From assembly GCA_022823725.1 (NCBI GenBank), contig JAJEHL010000029.1, positions 1 to 64,000 of the forward strand: 64,000 nt of DNA. The letters run 5' to 3'. The translations under genes were made by a program, and so were the position numbers. The DNA is from Candidatus Latescibacterota bacterium. GTDB lineage: Bacteria > Latescibacterota > UBA2968. The notes beneath the pieces were generated by a model, which had not been told where the DNA came from, did no database searches, and was given only the letters and a program-made list of their open reading frames with translations. This document shows positions 46,284 to 55,486 of the stretch, one piece after another. Within the stretch, counting starts at the first letter, position 1, and each line of letters opens with the position of its first letter.

Positions 46284-47594
46284 TCAATTTGCCGCAATAC
46301 AATAGAGGTGTTCAGTACCGCGCAAATACAACTCATCGCCCGCGATAATGGGAGATGCACCGGTACCCTCATCAAGCTTGTTTTTTGCGAGCACTTCAAA
46401 TTCACTGCCATTCTTGATCACAAATGTCGTGCCATTCAGCCCGGCGATGTACACGCGGTCGCCCGTACCAACCAGCGGAGCGTATATATTCCCCAACCCC
46501 TGGAGTCGCGCGGGACCGAAAACTGTTTCGCCTGTTTTGGCATTGTAACAGGCTAAAATACTCTTGGTTCCTTTCATGCTGTAGATATTGTTTCCGGAAA
46601 GAAGGGGCGAGGAAACATAAGGGGTATTATCAGTAACAGTCCAAAGCACGGCATCAGTACCCGTGATATCGCCCTTGGCTTTATCGAGTGAAATCGCCTG
46701 CATGGCCGGCTGTCTATGACCGCTTGTAACATAGACGATGCCATCGGCATGGACGGGTGTGGGAATGACATTTGACCCCAGTCCCGCGCATTCCCATAAA
46801 AGTTCGCCAGTTTTGAAATCGTAACTTCGGGTCTTTCCGCTCGCGCTCACAATAATTTGTTGCATGCCCTTGTGTTCGACAACAATGGGCGTGCTCCACG
46901 ACGTTCGTTCCCGTCGCGCCGTGCGCCAGATTTCTTTACCCGTGCGTTTATCCAGCGCGACAATAAACGAATCGCCCTGGTGGTCCCAGTTTATAATCAG
47001 CGTATTGCCGTGGATCGTCGGCGATGTACCTTCTCCAAAAGTACCTGCAATTCTCTGATCGCCCAAATCCTTATCCCATTTCAAATTTCCATCGAAATCA
47101 AAGCAATACAAGCCCCATGAACCGTAAAATGCGTACAGGTGCTCGCCATCCGTAACACCCGATGTGGCAGCATAATTAGCTGTTTTATGAGTGCCTTCGT
47201 GGGGCACCGCCTCGTTCACGGTCTTTTCCCACACCACATTGCCGCTCTTGCGATCCAGTGCAAGCAGCTTAAACTGATAGATATGAGTGGGCAAAGGCTT
47301 TCTGGCATTCTGGGCGACTTCTACGGTTTTGTCGGTCTTAACCGCTGTCTGGACAAAAATTTTATCGCCCCATATAATGGGCGTAGCGAACCCCGTACCC
47401 GGAATTTTTACTTTCCAGCGAATATTGGTATCTTCGCTCCATTCCACGGGAGGATTGCCCATATCCACGAGTCCATTTACGTTCGGTCCCCGCAGGTGGG
47501 GCCAATTGTGTGTCTCCTGCTTCGCATGGTGTTTTGCCTGAACCAGAATTGGAATCAAACAAAACCCCATCAAAATCAAAAGCCATTTCTTCAT
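46284..47594 (-). CDS. Exported PQQ-like beta-propeller protein (BamB-like)
   Basis: A 436-residue protein with a signal peptide (WLLILMGFCLIPILVQA) and the repeat pattern of an eight-bladed PQQ-type propeller: NIRWKVKIPGTGFATPIIWG at the start, then blades such as DGEHLYAFYGSWGLYCFDFD. There is no quinoprotein dehydrogenase catalytic motif, so it is probably structural or binding rather than a PQQ enzyme. An AAAGGAG site and a strong minus-strand promoter precede it. It is divergent from a second, membrane-anchored propeller gene. Confidence 0.85.
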   Translation of the reverse strand: MKKWLLILMGFCLIPILVQAKHHAKQETHNWPHLRGPNVNGLVDMGNPPVEWSEDTNIRWKVKIPGTGFATPIIWGDKIFVQTAVKTDKTVEVAQNARKPLPTHIYQFKLLALDRKSGNVVWEKTVNEAVPHEGTHKTANYAATSGVTDGEHLYAFYGSWGLYCFDFDGNLKWDKDLGDQRIAGTFGEGTSPTIHGNTLIINWDHQGDSFIVALDKRTGKEIWRTARRERTSWSTPIVVEHKGMQQIIVSASGKTRSYDFKTGELLWECAGLGSNVIPTPVHADGIVYVTSGHRQPAMQAISLDKAKGDITGTDAVLWTVTDNTPYVSSPLLSGNNIYSMKGTKSILACYNAKTGETVFGPARLQGLGNIYAPLVGTGDRVYIAGLNGTTFVIKNGSEFEVLAKNKLDEGTGASPIIAGDELYLRGTEHLYCIAAN

Positions 47595-47639
47595 CGCAAA
47601 CTCCTTTCTGTGATGTGATATTTTGCAATTCAGAGATTC

Positions 47640-47668
47640 AAAATATCTGTTTAATGAGTGGTTGTCAA
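47640..47668 (-). promoter_or_regulatory. Promoter of the exported PQQ-propeller gene
   Basis: A perfect TTGACA (47668-47663), 17-base spacer, TATTTT (47645-47640) on the minus strand, 45 bases before the ATG at 47594. Confidence 0.55.
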
Positions 47669-47740
47669 ACCTTTCTTTTTTTTATACGTTGGAGGTAGAG
47701 GTAGATGAACCGACTACTAACCACCTAAAAAAGGAATTTT

Positions 47741-49276
47741 ATGCCTGCTCCTCTTTATCCCAAATCCATCCGATGGTGGCCCGCTATCGCTATCGGTGTG
47801 TTAATGCTCATTGTACTATCGGTAATATGGATTCCCGAAAGGCCCAACCGCCAGATGCAAGTTATGCCGACAATACTGGTCTGCTCAATTGGCTTTTTTT
47901 TATTCTGCCTCTGGTTCTTTGCATTCTCCCGAGCGAGTCGAAAAATTCGCGTACGGGGTCTAAGTATTCTTATACTCCTGATCATCCTGACAGTTTCATT
48001 ATTCCAAATTCGCGGCTTTACGGGCGATTTGGCTCCCAAGATAGAGTGGCGCTGGTCTTCTGTTACATCCATATCCGTGGCGGGACAGTCTTCAGATGGC
48101 CCCGGCATAGACTACCCTCAATTTTTGGGACCACATCGCAACGCCATACTCAATGGAATAGAACTGGAATCTGATTGGGTTCAAAATCCCCCCAAATTAC
48201 TCTGGCGCGTACCCGTTGGTGAAGCCTATTCCGCCTTTGCCGTTGTCGGGCGCTCCGCCGTGACTCAAGAGCAAAAAGGCGAAGACGAAACCGTGGTTTG
48301 TTACGACCTCTTGACCGGAAAAGAGAAATGGCGTCACAGCATGCGTGCGCGATATGAAACCGCGATTGCCGGAGTTGGTCCGCGAGCCACGCCCACCATA
48401 TCGGGCAACCGCGTTTATTCTTTTGGCGCAACCGGCATCCTCACCTGTCTCAATTTGGAAACCGGTCGAGAAATCTGGTCGCGCGATACCGTGAAAGAAA
48501 CCGATGCGCGCGTTAAAGAATGGGGCATGAGTGGTTCCCCTCTCATCTTAGACGACAAAGTGATCGTGAGTCCGGGCGGACGAAACGAGCAATCGCTGAT
48601 GGCATACCACCGCGAAACCGGTGATATTATTTGGGGAGGTGGCCATGCAAGAGCGGGTCATAGCTCGCCGAGTTTAACCGCCATAGCGGGAATGGATCAA
48701 ATACTCATCTTTAACAGAGGACAGGTTGCAGGTCACGATCCAACTTCCGGCAAATTGCTATGGGAATATCCCTGGACTGGCGGGATAACGCAACACGTTG
48801 CCCAACCCATCCCACTGTCTGGAGACCGCGTCTTTGTATCAACAGGTTATGGCATTGGCAGTGAATTGATTCAAATTGCGAAAAATAGCCAGGATGAATT
48901 TACTGCCGAACGGATATGGAAAAGCCCCCGTCTCAAAGCCAAATTTGCCAATATGGTCTATAAAGACGGATATATTTACGGACTGGACGACGGCGTCCTC
49001 GTATGTTTGGATCTCGCAGATGGGCAGCGAAAATGGAAACGAGGACGCTATGGCCACGGGCAACTCATTCTGGCAGATGATCTCCTGCTCATCCAAACCG
49101 AATCGGGCGATGTCGTCCTCGTCGATGCCTCGCCAGATGAACACAATGAACGCGCGCGCTTCCCCGCTCTAAGCAGCCACACCTGGAACGCTCCCACACT
49201 TGCCGCACCTTATCTCCTCGTGCGAAATGATCGAGAAGCGGCGTGTTATGAACTCGCACTTAAAAAGATAAATTAA
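47741..49276 (+). CDS. Membrane-anchored PQQ-like beta-propeller protein
   Basis: A 511-residue protein with three predicted membrane helices in the first ~95 residues and a large PQQ-like propeller after it (DYPQFLGPHRNAILNGIEL). Repeats such as VVCYDLLTGKEKWRH, ILTCLNLETGREIWSR and LVCLDLADGQRKWKRGR mark the blades. It has the look of the anchored propellers of Planctomycetes-like bacteria. AAAGGAA precedes the start. It converges with the ABC permease gene, 6 bases apart. Function unknown. Confidence 0.82.
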   Translation: MPAPLYPKSIRWWPAIAIGVLMLIVLSVIWIPERPNRQMQVMPTILVCSIGFFLFCLWFFAFSRASRKIRVRGLSILILLIILTVSLFQIRGFTGDLAPKIEWRWSSVTSISVAGQSSDGPGIDYPQFLGPHRNAILNGIELESDWVQNPPKLLWRVPVGEAYSAFAVVGRSAVTQEQKGEDETVVCYDLLTGKEKWRHSMRARYETAIAGVGPRATPTISGNRVYSFGATGILTCLNLETGREIWSRDTVKETDARVKEWGMSGSPLILDDKVIVSPGGRNEQSLMAYHRETGDIIWGGGHARAGHSSPSLTAIAGMDQILIFNRGQVAGHDPTSGKLLWEYPWTGGITQHVAQPIPLSGDRVFVSTGYGIGSELIQIAKNSQDEFTAERIWKSPRLKAKFANMVYKDGYIYGLDDGVLVCLDLADGQRKWKRGRYGHGQLILADDLLLIQTESGDVVLVDASPDEHNERARFPALSSHTWNAPTLAAPYLLVRNDREAACYELALKKIN

Positions 49277-49282
49277 CGCGCC

Positions 49283-52200
49283 TCATATCTCCTGTTTCAA
49301 CGCTGGCAATAGTGGTGCCCGCAGGGCATAGAAAACGGCTATCGCACTTGCGATAAGGCCCGCACCGTATATAATGACAAGCGTGAGAGCCAGCGATCCC
49401 CAGGGGATTAATGCACCATAGCTCATGACATGGGGGGCTACGGCAATAAGCGCGGAGACGCTGCCGATAGCCAGGCCCACAAACATTAAAAAACCATTCT
49501 CCGCGAGCAACATGCGCGACAGCACAGCGCGGCGAAATCCAAAGGCGCGAAGAACCGCCAATTCACCGCGTCTTTCAATAACATTTCTCAACAGGACGAT
49601 CCCCAATCCGAGCGTACCCAGCAGCAGGCCCAATCCCCCCAGTGTTTGAAAGGTGGAGAGATACGTATTTTCGACCTCCTGAAAATGCGCGAGCTTTTGC
49701 GTTGTGGATACGGCGTCTAACCCGATATCTTTTAATCGGCTTTCCAAAAGCGCAGTAAGCTGAACGGGTTGTTGCGTTTCAACGAGAAAAGCACCATACC
49801 CACTCTGATCGGGAAAGTGTCGCAAAAAATTATCTTCGGAAATCAGCAACTCACTTTGAAAAATACTCGTCTTTAACAAGCCCACCAATCTCAGCCTGAC
49901 AGTCTCCCCTATTTCATTCTGCAACGCAATATCATCGCCCAATTGCTTGTGCAAGATCCACATAGCCGAATTGTAATCCCCAATTGCCGGAATCACATCT
50001 GTACCCAAATCCTCGGATAATAGAGTCCAGGGATTTTCCACTTCAGTACTCATTTGCTGAAATGTAAAACCACCTCGCTGACGCAGCGCTTCGGGAACAC
50101 CCAAAACGCGCGGACTTTCGGGCTTGTAAAGATTGAGGCAACTCGCATCTTCACCCGGCAAAACGCGTAGCGGGATGAACCGCGCCTGATTTAAGAGTTC
50201 TGTATCTGCCTGCGAAAACCCGAGTTCAAATTGCCCTTCTTTTGAATTGAAATCCCGATAAATCGGCACATCAACATCGGCGATGAGGGCAAAGCCACCT
50301 GTGCCAGAGGCTTTGTCCTGAGCGATATTTTGAGTCAAATCAGTTCGCCTATTCGCGCCTACTGCAACAATGACAAAACACGCACATCCGATGAGTGAGG
50401 CACACAACAAACTTCGCGCGGGCTGCCGCTTGCTATTTTGCACCCCCATCCCAATAATACCCTCTCTTATGGCGCGATGCCCGCGTCTAAACCAGAGCGA
50501 GAGAAAGCACAATCCCGAAACCATCCACAGCGCGCCACTAAGAAAAAATAAGCCTGTACCCGTTGATGGATCCACCGTCGCAGCCCCCCCCAGACTGAGC
50601 GCGGCGAAAACGAGGCTGCCCAGGGCATACCATTTTGTACGCGGCTTTGCGCGCACCACTTCCGTAATACCCGATAATAGTGCGCGAACAGAAATATTGC
50701 CCAAACGGCGGAGCGTGAGCCAGATTGCCAGCAGGATCACGATGAGTGAAATGGCATAGCCCAATAACAGACTCGATGCATGGATGTGAAGCGCGAGATC
50801 AGACGTACCAACCGCGCCTACCCAATAAGTACGCAATCCCACCACGATCAGATAGGCATAGAAAATACCGCCTATCAGCCCTGTGATGCCGCCCACACCG
50901 GCCAGGACAAAGCCCTCACAGCTAAGGAGGCGGCGAATTTTTTTTCCCGTATATCCCGATACCATCCGCATCCCGACTTCTCTACCCCGCTGCTCCACAC
51001 TCAGACGAAATAATAATCCAACCAGAAGAGCTGCAGAAATAATCAGGAATTGACTAAATGCAATAAACAGCCCGCTAAAGTCTGTCGCCCCCGCAGAAGC
51101 GGCCAAGCCCTGCTGTTTGACAGGCTGAAATGTCAGGCCAGCCGATCCGGGCGCAATATTTGTCAGCAAGCGATCCTCAAATCGCTTCGCTGTTGTTTCG
51201 ATATCCTCTCCCGCAATAGCCCCAATGCGTATGGCGGTTAATACGCCAAATCGACTTTGCCACAATCGCTGCCCAGTCGCGGCAGACACAAAGGCTTTTG
51301 GCGCGTCGCGATAGGTATCCCAATAATCTTCATCTTTCGGGCGAACACGGCTCAAGTCTATGGGAAAAGGCGCTTCCCAATCTGCCATATTATTTGCATC
51401 CCCGAGGCCCGGATAATCGGGAGACAACTTTTCATCTGCGCCCAATCCCGCCATTGCCACAATACCCTTGAGTTGGAATGTCGCCCAACGGGTCAGGAGT
51501 TTTTCCCCAGGCGCGACTTCGTAATAGGCAACTTTCACTTCATCACCAACCCGTGCGTTCAAATCCTCAGCCGCCCAGGTATTCAGCAAAATACCATCTT
51601 CCCCGATTTGTAGTGATCCATCTACAATCTGAAAGGTCCCCAGATTCCCAACATCTAAAGCAGAAATTGTAGAATAGGGCTGTTCTCTCTCCCCGACCTG
51701 TGTGATATTCGCCAGATAGGTGAGAATAGACATGTGGGGTGCGTTTAATTCCGTAGATATGTGTTGAATAGTCTCCGCAATATGGGATTTGAGAATAAAC
51801 TGCGTGCTCTCAATAGCGAAATAATCTGCTTCATGGCGGATGACGATACCGAGATCATCCGGCGTTGCAACACGGGAAAGAGCTTCCTGAACTTCTGCAT
51901 CTGGATCACCCGACACCAGCAATGTATTCACGCGGCCTCTTTGACCCAACGCTTTTTGCAAAACCGGCAGCGACAGATATGCATTGAGCGGAACGTTCTG
52001 GCGGGCGAAAAGGCCAAAGCGCCCCATTCCCCTATCGGGAAGCACGCCTGCGAGCGTCAGTCGAATTGTCTGAACCGCATCATCAGCACGTCCAAATAGC
52101 GATTCGCGGTGAATATCATCTGATTGCTCGAAAGACAGCAGAATGGCATCGCCAATCTGTGCATTGAGTTCTTTTTGGAGGGATTCATTGACAACAACCG

Positions 52201-52582
52201 ATGGGAATATTCCCCCGATCGTCAACTCGGGCAATATTTGATCAAACAGATTTGCAAAGCGGTTGTCAATACCCTGAATTTGAACGCGGGAAGCCCGTGT
52301 ATTCGATTCCGCATGAACAGCTGTTCCGCTCAGGCTAATAGCCGATACAACATTCTGAGCACCGAGTTCACGCTCGAGGTCGCGCTCCAGACTCTCGCGG
52401 AAAAATCGCTCGGATACCAGAGCGTGGTCAATTTTGCCCAGACGACTCAACGACAAATCTCTCAAGCTACCCCGCACGGAATCGCCCACGATCAAAGCAC
52501 CCGTCAGAACAGCCGTCGCCACTGCCACGCCGAGCATAACAGCCAGATTAATTCGCCAGAAATAGATCAGACTTCGACGCAC
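49283..52582 (-). CDS. ABC transporter permease, double FtsX domain (MacB/LolE-like)
   Basis: A 1099-residue inner-membrane protein, longer than the usual ~800-850 residues. An N-terminal helix (NLAVMLGVAVATAVLTGALI) is followed by a large periplasmic domain. A central FtsX block of about four helices lies at ~500-650, then a second large periplasmic domain and a last FtsX block (VIERRGELAVLRAFGFRRAV). The GTG start at 52582 has a GGGGGG site and lies inside the ATPase gene (16-base overlap). With it, the pair probably exports or extracts a lipoprotein, peptide or lipid-like product. Confidence 0.85.
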   Translation of the reverse strand: MRRSLIYFWRINLAVMLGVAVATAVLTGALIVGDSVRGSLRDLSLSRLGKIDHALVSERFFRESLERDLERELGAQNVVSAISLSGTAVHAESNTRASRVQIQGIDNRFANLFDQILPELTIGGIFPSVVVNESLQKELNAQIGDAILLSFEQSDDIHRESLFGRADDAVQTIRLTLAGVLPDRGMGRFGLFARQNVPLNAYLSLPVLQKALGQRGRVNTLLVSGDPDAEVQEALSRVATPDDLGIVIRHEADYFAIESTQFILKSHIAETIQHISTELNAPHMSILTYLANITQVGEREQPYSTISALDVGNLGTFQIVDGSLQIGEDGILLNTWAAEDLNARVGDEVKVAYYEVAPGEKLLTRWATFQLKGIVAMAGLGADEKLSPDYPGLGDANNMADWEAPFPIDLSRVRPKDEDYWDTYRDAPKAFVSAATGQRLWQSRFGVLTAIRIGAIAGEDIETTAKRFEDRLLTNIAPGSAGLTFQPVKQQGLAASAGATDFSGLFIAFSQFLIISAALLVGLLFRLSVEQRGREVGMRMVSGYTGKKIRRLLSCEGFVLAGVGGITGLIGGIFYAYLIVVGLRTYWVGAVGTSDLALHIHASSLLLGYAISLIVILLAIWLTLRRLGNISVRALLSGITEVVRAKPRTKWYALGSLVFAALSLGGAATVDPSTGTGLFFLSGALWMVSGLCFLSLWFRRGHRAIREGIIGMGVQNSKRQPARSLLCASLIGCACFVIVAVGANRRTDLTQNIAQDKASGTGGFALIADVDVPIYRDFNSKEGQFELGFSQADTELLNQARFIPLRVLPGEDASCLNLYKPESPRVLGVPEALRQRGGFTFQQMSTEVENPWTLLSEDLGTDVIPAIGDYNSAMWILHKQLGDDIALQNEIGETVRLRLVGLLKTSIFQSELLISEDNFLRHFPDQSGYGAFLVETQQPVQLTALLESRLKDIGLDAVSTTQKLAHFQEVENTYLSTFQTLGGLGLLLGTLGLGIVLLRNVIERRGELAVLRAFGFRRAVLSRMLLAENGFLMFVGLAIGSVSALIAVAPHVMSYGALIPWGSLALTLVIIYGAGLIASAIAVFYALRAPLLPALKQEI

Positions 52583-53220
52583 GTTCCCCCCTGCAAATCA
52601 AACCGCCGCTCAAAGCGATGGGCAAGCGCCGTACTGTGCGTTGCACAGATCAGGATATTATTTTCCCGCTCGTGCAATTCAAACAGCAAATCGGCTATTT
52701 CCTCTGCTCGCGCCCCATCCAGGCTACCCGTTGGTTCGTCGCACAAAAGCAATGCAGGGGAATTGATAAGCGCACGCGCAACAGCTGTGCGCTGTCGCTC
52801 GCCGCCAGATAATTCAGCGGGACGGTGATCAATGCGATGCGACAAACCCACGCGATCAATAATCTCTCGGGCACGGTCTCTCGCATCGCCATTTCTAAAT
52901 GCCAGTGTCGGGATCAAGACATTTTCCAGAACCGAGTATTGCGGCAAAAGATGGTGCTCTTGAAACACAAATCCAATACCCTGATTTCTAAACCGCGCGA
53001 GTTCGATTTCAGATAATGCGAAGGGATCCTGCCCCTCAATTTCGAGGCTACCCTCAGATGGTCGGTCCAGCGTACCCAGCACATGCAACAAGGTACTCTT
53101 CCCCGACCCCGAAGGACCCATAACACTCAGCGATTGCCCCGCTGCCATTTCAAAAGATATATCCCGCAGAACATTTACATCGCCAAAGTGTTTGGAAAGA
53201 TTTTCAACTTTTAGTGCCAT
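52567..53220 (-). CDS. ABC transporter ATP-binding protein (LolD/MacB type)
   Basis: A 217-residue ATPase, typical LolD length. Walker A is GPSGSGKSTLL, the signature is LSGGERQRTAVARAL, and Walker B is LLLCDEPTGSLD. The frame extends to 53331, but AAGAGGT before the ATG at 53220 and the family start MALKVENLSKHFGDV fix the N-terminus. It is translated together with the FtsX-type permease by a 16-base overlap. It lies 19 bases after the thioesterase gene in the long minus-strand run. Confidence 0.92.
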   Translation of the reverse strand: MALKVENLSKHFGDVNVLRDISFEMAAGQSLSVMGPSGSGKSTLLHVLGTLDRPSEGSLEIEGQDPFALSEIELARFRNQGIGFVFQEHHLLPQYSVLENVLIPTLAFRNGDARDRAREIIDRVGLSHRIDHRPAELSGGERQRTAVARALINSPALLLCDEPTGSLDGARAEEIADLLFELHERENNILICATHSTALAHRFERRFDLQGGTCVEV

Positions 53221-53239
53221 TTGCGACCTCTTAAATATA

Positions 53240-53656
53240 CTATTCCGAGACCTGAATCTGATCCGCAATAAAATCTGGAATCGGTATGGACCTAATTTTT
53301 TCGCCGGGATTGCATATACAACATACCACACTCAATTCTCCGCTGGCAATAGCCGTTTCTCCGCGAAAAAAATCAAACCGATAGGTCAGGGATTTCGTGC
53401 CTTTGCGTATCACCTTCAGATGAATATCCAGCACATCTTCGAATACGGCTGGACTGAGATATGTACACGTTGCCTCCAACCTCGGCCATCCGATTTTATT
53501 CCCCTCCCACTCTGTTGAAACACTCGTCCCCAACGCGCGCAAAAAAGCATGCTCGACCGCTTCCATAAAGACAAAAAACCGGGAAAAGTGTACAATCCCG
53601 GCCATGTCCGTATCGGAAAATTCTACCCTGCGAGTGGTGTGAAATTCACTGTGCAT
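53240..53656 (-). CDS. Hotdog-fold acyl-CoA thioesterase (YbgC/4HBT-like)
   Basis: A 138-residue hotdog protein. The catalytic Asp lies in FSDTDMAGIVHFSRFF, the standard motif of the 4-hydroxybenzoyl-CoA thioesterase/YbgC group. It would hydrolyse acyl- or aroyl-CoA thioesters in the cytoplasm. A TTG at 53671 overlaps the stop of the EamA-like gene and could extend it by five residues; I prefer the ATG at 53656. A CoA ligase is encoded in the same run, so the two may handle the same acyl group. Confidence 0.8.
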   Translation of the reverse strand: MHSEFHTTRRVEFSDTDMAGIVHFSRFFVFMEAVEHAFLRALGTSVSTEWEGNKIGWPRLEATCTYLSPAVFEDVLDIHLKVIRKGTKSLTYRFDFFRGETAIASGELSVVCCICNPGEKIRSIPIPDFIADQIQVSE

Positions 53657-53667
53657 AGTGCTATCTA

Positions 53668-54159
53668 TCAAGACGAAGGTTTAAATAAGGTCACCAGACA
53701 CCCTCCCAGCGCAGCCAATATAATACCCAAAACAAATTGCCAGTTCAAACCACCCCATCCACCTGCTGGCGGATGCATAATGAGAGAGACGATAGCATTG
53801 ACCATAGGCGCGCCGGCAAAAACAATGGACATCACCACGGGTGGCGTCCCCTTAGCGCCAAAGGCGAGGAGCACACCAAACGCGCCAATAGCACCCACAG
53901 TACCAGCCAGCAGCGACCATGTCAGCCCCTTTGTCGGAAATGACCAGTCCGATCCGTTGATAGCCAGCACAATGAGGGATCCAATAACAGCCGTTACAAG
54001 ATAGGCAATACCCACAAACAGAAACGCCTTATAGCGTCCATTTTCGGGATCGCCCATAGCGATCTGTCCCGTATGCAGAAAAATCCCGTACAAACCCCAC
54101 GATCCCACAGTCAACAACGCAAAAATCAACCACGTAAGTCCAGTAGATGAAGTCGGCAT
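53668..54159 (-). CDS. Half-size EamA/DMT-like membrane protein
   Basis: A 163-residue membrane protein with about five hydrophobic helices, half the ten-helix size of EamA/DMT exporters; SWGLYGIFLH is a typical start. It probably works as a dimer and may move a small hydrophilic or amphiphilic product. GAGGG precedes the ATG. It follows the GT4 gene by 13 bases in the minus-strand run. Substrate unknown. Confidence 0.7.
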   Translation of the reverse strand: MPTSSTGLTWLIFALLTVGSWGLYGIFLHTGQIAMGDPENGRYKAFLFVGIAYLVTAVIGSLIVLAINGSDWSFPTKGLTWSLLAGTVGAIGAFGVLLAFGAKGTPPVVMSIVFAGAPMVNAIVSLIMHPPAGGWGGLNWQFVLGIILAALGGCLVTLFKPSS

Positions 54160-54172
54160 TTGCCCTCCTGTA

Positions 54173-55474
54173 TTAAGTTTTTGAATCCGTCACATACTGT
54201 CGATATACCGCCAGTGTTGCTTCCGCCATATCGTCGTCGCTAAAATTTTGATGCACTGCTTCTTTCCCTTTTTGCCCCATCGCCTCTCGCCCCTCTGCGT
54301 CGTTCATCATCCGCAGCAACCCTGCCGCCAATGCCTCTGAAGAATCCGGTTCTACCAGAATTCCCCCACCCGTTTTTTCAATCCACTCTGGGAAAATACC
54401 GTGCCGGGGCTGAACAACGGGAACGCCATTGGCCATAGATTCGAGCAGCGATAGCCCCTTAGGCTCTTTATAAGGCGTTGGCACAGATAAGATATGGATG
54501 CCATTCAGGAATGCAATTTTTTCTTCTCGATTGACTTCCCCACGATAATCAAAAGCATCGGAAAGTCCCCGGGATGCAATTTGTTCGCATACGTGCTGAA
54601 AATACGGCGCGTCTCTTTGTCCCAGATAACCGGCAACGCTAAGTCTTACATTTTCTTTGCCGACTTGTTCAGCCAGTTGATGAAACGCATCGACCAATAC
54701 ATGCAACCCCTTCTCGGGACATATTCGGGCGAGATAACCAATCGTAAAAGGCGATGGGGCCGGCTTTACATCGCTTTCCCCATGCCCGTCTAATTTGATA
54801 CCCAAAGACGCGACGTGAATGCGATTCCTCGGCACATCGAGATAACCAGCCATAAAATCGGCATAATAGTCACAAGTGGCGACAAATCCATCGACATCTA
54901 TTGCTCGATCTCGTAAGCACTGCCGCGCGTCCGACTTGTAAGGTTCTATCAATCCTTCGAGAAAGATATCTTCGCCTTGCAGAGAACACAAAACGGGAAT
55001 ACCGAGTTCCCGTTTCATTTCTCTGGCCATGCCCAAAAACATCGAATTGGTCAATTGCACGAGATCTGGTTGAAAATCCTCTTTCAACCAGCGCACCAGC
55101 TTTGCGAGTTCTTTTTTTTGCGCGCCGTCTTCCCCCTCTAAAACCGACACAGTGAGCGCGCCGAGGTCTTCCGCGCGAGTTGAACCACTAAAACGTGCGA
55201 GACCATTGAGCAGTATTCGGCTATTCAATAATTTATCAATAAAAAAGGGCGTGTACCGAAAAATCCCCATTTTCTGCTGGAGATAAACATTGATGCCGCC
55301 GTAAAAAACCCGATCGATACTCGCGCCCGGTTCATCGGTACGCAGGGGCGTGTACGTCGGAACAAGCGCGAAATCTATTCCCTTGCGCTGAAGCGCAGAG
55401 GCCAGCGCATTGTCGTGAATACAACTGCCACAATACATACCCGCCGCACCCGCGGCAATATAAGCAATTCGCAT
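54173..55474 (-). CDS. Glycosyltransferase family 4 (GT-B fold)
   Basis: A 433-residue cytoplasmic or peripheral-membrane glycosyltransferase. The first domain starts MRIAYIAAGAAGMYCG. The donor-binding EX7E motif is EPKGLSLLE near the C-terminus, followed by MANGVPVVQP. It transfers a sugar from a nucleotide donor. There is no adjacent lipid-carrier or polysaccharide gene set, so the acceptor may be the product of the neighbouring genes. It follows the flavin oxidoreductase after 12 bases. Confidence 0.88.
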   Translation of the reverse strand: MRIAYIAAGAAGMYCGSCIHDNALASALQRKGIDFALVPTYTPLRTDEPGASIDRVFYGGINVYLQQKMGIFRYTPFFIDKLLNSRILLNGLARFSGSTRAEDLGALTVSVLEGEDGAQKKELAKLVRWLKEDFQPDLVQLTNSMFLGMAREMKRELGIPVLCSLQGEDIFLEGLIEPYKSDARQCLRDRAIDVDGFVATCDYYADFMAGYLDVPRNRIHVASLGIKLDGHGESDVKPAPSPFTIGYLARICPEKGLHVLVDAFHQLAEQVGKENVRLSVAGYLGQRDAPYFQHVCEQIASRGLSDAFDYRGEVNREEKIAFLNGIHILSVPTPYKEPKGLSLLESMANGVPVVQPRHGIFPEWIEKTGGGILVEPDSSEALAAGLLRMMNDAEGREAMGQKGKEAVHQNFSDDDMAEATLAVYRQYVTDSKT

Positions 55475-55486
55475 AATAATTAGGAA

